Positions 61,695-64,000 of a stretch of 64,000 bases of DNA are shown here, piece after piece (positions within the stretch are counted from its first letter, which is position 1; every line of letters begins with the position of its first letter). Origin of the DNA: Macrococcoides equi (GTDB lineage Bacteria > Bacillota > Bacilli > Staphylococcales > Staphylococcaceae); assembly GCF_047425865.1 (NCBI RefSeq), contig NZ_CP179735.1; one strand, written 5' to 3'. The translations under genes and the position numbers were made by a program. The notes under the pieces are model-generated. The model searched no databases. It had not been told where the DNA came from and saw nothing but the letters and a program-made list of their open reading frames with translations.

Positions 61695-61785
61695 TTAATT
61701 GATTGTATTATAACAAACATTTATCACTACAATTTTCAAATTGTCTGAAATTTGTAAAATGTATACTTCATAATTTTTATGAATA

Positions 61786-62325
61786 TTATTGCATTAATTC
61801 TCTGGCAACTTTTTCACATTTGTCAATATGTGCCTTTCCTAAACGTTTCATCATGTAGTAACTGATTGATCCAGAGACTGCCTGTCCGATAACAGGAACA
61901 AATTTTGATTGTTTAAGTACTTCTCTTCTGAGTAATGTTTTAAATAAAACAGTTACCAGTCCAGCGGTAATTTTTTTACCGATAAAATCACTTCCTGTTT
62001 TAGCAGCAGAAAAAACAATCTTTTGTTTCATTTCATCTGTATAGCCACTTACCTGTTTGTGGCTTAAACCATACTCTGCATTAATACCTTCAATAATGTC
62101 GGTCATTAATTTCATATCAGTTGTTACATCAAGTCCAGGAATAGGTACAACTGCTGCCGCTGAACTCATTAATGATTTATTATGAATAAGCTTTTCAGCA
62201 CGTTCTCTACGTTCAATCAAATCTGTTTCATTTTGTGGTAGCTGATTAACGACAGGTTTTGTATTTTTCTTATTATATGATAATGTATTTGTTGCCATAT
62301 TAATAGCGGTATTGAGTAATCCCAT
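61786..62325 (-). CDS. DUF697-like hypothetical protein
   Basis: 179 residues. The segment AAAVVPIPGLDVTTDMKLMTDIIEGINAEYGL is the typical helix-Pro-Ile-Pro-Gly pattern of DUF697/EcsC-like membrane-associated proteins, with a later KFVPVIGQAVSGSISYYMMKRLG helix. Function unknown. A monocistronic gene; no strong terminator follows, only weak AT-rich stems near 61735-61775. Confidence 0.65.
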   Translation of the reverse strand: MGLLNTAINMATNTLSYNKKNTKPVVNQLPQNETDLIERRERAEKLIHNKSLMSSAAAVVPIPGLDVTTDMKLMTDIIEGINAEYGLSHKQVSGYTDEMKQKIVFSAAKTGSDFIGKKITAGLVTVLFKTLLRREVLKQSKFVPVIGQAVSGSISYYMMKRLGKAHIDKCEKVARELMQ

Positions 62326-62410
62326 ATTTGTTCACCTCATAAAAAATTTAATTAATTTAACTTTCTTAAGAGATATATTCCCTAAAATCGTATATTTAAT
62401 CTTTAACTTT

Positions 62411-63580
62411 TTAGTCGGATAGTATTTTTACGGTAATTACTTTCAAGTATTTTGACGGCTTATATTTATCCGTTGTTTTAAAATCTTTTGGTAATCCCAT
62501 AACAGACTCTATTTCATAATTGCATAAAGGCTTTAGTGTTTCTTCTACCATTGTTTTAAATTGCTTTAACAAAACATTCGAAGCATTTGTTGATAAAATG
62601 AGATAGCCATTATAATTGACAAGTGGCACTGCCGCTTCTATCAATTCATGATAGTTATCTTTTACAGAAAAAACCTTCTTTTTATTTCTTGAAAAGCTTG
62701 GAGGATCAATAACAATTGCATCAAAAGTAACTAAATGACGGGCAAAATATTTTAATGCATCAAAAGCATCCAGTGTAAAAAACTTTTGTTCATCAAGAAC
62801 CAGCTCATTAATTGCAAAATTCTGTTTCATCAATTCTATCGAACGATTTGCAATATCAACATTCGTAGTATGATAGCCATTTGTAGCAGCCGCAATTGAA
62901 AAACCACCTGAATATGCAAAAAGGTTTAAAAAATCTTTACCCTTCGTTTCTAATTTCAATAATTTCTTTCGTACATCACGTTGGTCTAAAAATAATCCAG
63001 TCATAGCCCCATCATTTAGATCAATCGTATAATTGAGGTTATTCTCGAGTACCATAATCGGAAACTCAATATCGCCATCAGTTAATTGATGCGTCGCAAC
63101 ATTCTTATCATAACGTAATTTTTCAAAGATACTTTTATGTTCAAAAACTACTTTTATCGCTTCAATAATTGCAAATTTATATTGATAAATTCCTTTTGAA
63201 TACCATTGAACAAGCAAATGGCCATCATAATTATCTATTGTGAATCCGCCTAATCCATCACCCTCACCATTATAAAGTCGAAACGCATTGGTATCAGTCG
63301 CATTAAACAGAGATGTTCTATACGCTTTAGACTGTTCGAATAAATTAATAAAGTAGGATGTATCTAAATTTGATATAAAGGCGTCATCAACTTTCCAGCC
63401 AAATCCTCGGTTCTGCAGTCCACAGTAAAATGTACCTAGATGATCACCAGTCACCGATTGTACTGAAAATAGTTCACCTTCTGATATCTCATCTTTTTGA
63501 TAAATATCATCTTTTTCGATGAGTAAGTATCCCTGTTTAAATTTCTCCTGCTTATTTTTCTTTAATACAACTCTTTTCAT
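62411..63580 (-). CDS. RlmI-type class I SAM-dependent rRNA methyltransferase
   Basis: 389 residues: N-terminal PUA-like domain (about 1-75), central EEHEE-type domain, and C-terminal methyltransferase with FLNLFAYSGGFSIAAATNGYHTTNVDIANRSIELMKQN and the catalytic-loop DPPSFSRNKK. Family members methylate 23S rRNA cytosines (RlmI, C1962 in E. coli); the target here is inferred. AAAGGAGC precedes the ATG. Confidence 0.88.
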   Translation of the reverse strand: MKRVVLKKNKQEKFKQGYLLIEKDDIYQKDEISEGELFSVQSVTGDHLGTFYCGLQNRGFGWKVDDAFISNLDTSYFINLFEQSKAYRTSLFNATDTNAFRLYNGEGDGLGGFTIDNYDGHLLVQWYSKGIYQYKFAIIEAIKVVFEHKSIFEKLRYDKNVATHQLTDGDIEFPIMVLENNLNYTIDLNDGAMTGLFLDQRDVRKKLLKLETKGKDFLNLFAYSGGFSIAAATNGYHTTNVDIANRSIELMKQNFAINELVLDEQKFFTLDAFDALKYFARHLVTFDAIVIDPPSFSRNKKKVFSVKDNYHELIEAAVPLVNYNGYLILSTNASNVLLKQFKTMVEETLKPLCNYEIESVMGLPKDFKTTDKYKPSKYLKVITVKILSD

Positions 63581-63613
63581 ATACTTGCTCCTTTAATTTG
63601 AATACCTCTACTA

Positions 63614-63703
63614 TAACACAAAAAAAGTAGGCGACACCTCAGTGCACCTACTATATTTATATTCAGAAAAAATATCTCCCATCCCCATGGGTTTGTAATT
63701 ACC
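63614..63703 (-). ncRNA. Candidate small RNA or terminated leader upstream of the RlmI-type gene
   Basis: About 90 bases between a good promoter (63709-63737) and a hairpin with seven T (stem AGTAGG...CCTACT, 63626-63652, T run 63620-63626). The 5' end folds as GGGU/ACCC, followed by an unpaired-looking G-rich segment GGGGATGGGAGA (63676-63687 region). It could be a stand-alone sRNA or an attenuator of the downstream gene. The G-rich stretch is the exact complement of the C-rich TCTCCCATCCCC word that I recall from the staphylococcal sRNA RsaE. No family was assigned by search. Confidence 0.5.
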
Positions 63704-63708
63704 CTTTA

Positions 63709-63737
63709 ATTATATACTGTATTGTTGTAGTACACAA
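63709..63737 (-). promoter_or_regulatory. Promoter of the candidate small RNA
   Basis: TTGTGT (63732-63737), a 17-base spacer and TATAAT (63709-63714) on the minus strand. Upstream is TTGTGAA (63747-63753), a half-site of the Rex/ResD type. Confidence 0.55.
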
Positions 63738-63780
63738 TAAATATTTCACAATTTTTTTATCTGTGTGTTATATCACGCGA

Positions 63781-64000
63781 TTAATATCTCTTACGAATGT
63801 GAATTATATATAAAGGAATGATACATACAAACATCAGGATGAGTATTGGGGGAATGAATAATGCTAAATTTATCCCTTTAAAAATCATTAAATAAATACT
63901 TGTAACAATTTTTATAGCAAGAAATGAGATTGTAAATAATTGACCGAAATACCCTTTATTTTTGAAATATATTCTAATAGAAAAATAAATGTATCCGATA
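63781..64000 (-). CDS. C-terminal part of a membrane protein (truncated by the window edge)
   Basis: An open minus-strand frame of 72 codons with no start inside the window, ending ...IIHIRKRY at 63781. It has two hydrophobic stretches (FTISFLAIKIVTSIYLMIF and NLALFIPPILILMFVCIIPLYII) and a basic C-terminus, so it is probably the end of a small integral membrane protein. Family not recognisable. Confidence 0.55.
   Translation of the reverse strand, partial: IGYIYFSIRIYFKNKGYFGQLFTISFLAIKIVTSIYLMIFKGINLALFIPPILILMFVCIIPLYIIHIRKRY

Noticed and set aside
63660..63720. Plus-strand RsaE homologue suggested by TCTCCCATCCCC preceded by an A-rich stretch
   Set aside because: No promoter or terminator fits on the plus strand, whereas both fit on the minus strand. 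The similarity is kept only as an antisense observation.
1..64000. CRISPR arrays, tRNA or rRNA genes, prophage, restriction or other defence systems
   Set aside because: No spaced identical repeats, no tRNA-like clover leaf segments with conserved T-loop words, and no genes of these types were recognised by eye on either strand.

Overview
The window is a low-GC Gram-positive core-genome segment. Gene content and order point to Staphylococcaceae, most likely the genus Macrococcus. The genes follow the conserved staphylococcal order (here ptsHI - cydAB - ktrC - rnjA - def - pdh - pot - typA - ftsW - pycA - cta - ylb - dcw), but a complete cytochrome c oxidase operon (ctaCDEF with ctaG) is present, which staphylococci normally lack and the oxidase-positive macrococci have. 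The genus is inferred from synteny and protein resemblance recalled from memory; no search was run.

Layout. 1-6.7 kb: the dcw cell-wall/division cluster on the minus strand (mraZ, rsmH, ftsL, pbpA, mraY, murD, start of divIB), with a probable MraZ operator. 6.8-16.9 kb: bshC, then a Bacillus ylb-like neighbourhood (rpmF, yceD, tmcAL, coaD, rsmD, ylbG, ylbF, ylbC) with a glycerophosphodiesterase, a yugN-like gene and an AI-2E/YtvI-type membrane protein. 16.9-18.4 kb: an IS3-family element inserted in the loop of the terminator between ytvI-like and ctaM. 18.4-26.1 kb: haem A and cytochrome caa3 assembly and structural genes. 26.1-29.3 kb: two tandem IS1182-family elements embedded in the ctaA/pycA terminator, the first decayed and the second intact. 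29.3-40.1 kb: pycA, ftsW, ylaN, ylaL-like, ylaH, typA, ylaF, a split NERD gene, suhB and yktB. 40.1-51.6 kb: a DUF4064 protein, potRABCD, yktA, pdhABCD and a frameshifted ykyA. 51.7-61.6 kb: def, a HAD phosphatase, rpoY-rnjA, ktrC, cydAB, a glutaredoxin-like gene, a metallophosphoesterase and ptsHI. 61.8-64 kb: a DUF697-like protein, an RlmI-type methyltransferase, a candidate small RNA and a partial membrane protein.

The genes cover peptidoglycan synthesis and division, central carbon entry (PTS, pyruvate dehydrogenase, pyruvate carboxylase), two respiratory branches (cytochrome bd and caa3), polyamine uptake, and RNA and protein maturation. The accessory material is three insertion sequences, all sitting in intrinsic terminators between convergent genes. 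Four reading frames (a GDPD start, NERD, ykyA, IS1182 copy 1) are broken at A tracts that appear one A short, which raises the question of sequencing error versus real slippage sites. I saw no CRISPR array, tRNA, rRNA, prophage or defence locus. No stretch longer than about 300 bases lacks a gene or an insertion sequence. I do not see a clear new multi-gene system; the most unusual observations are the terminator-targeting insertions, the split NERD gene with its antisense terminator, and the small RNA candidate.
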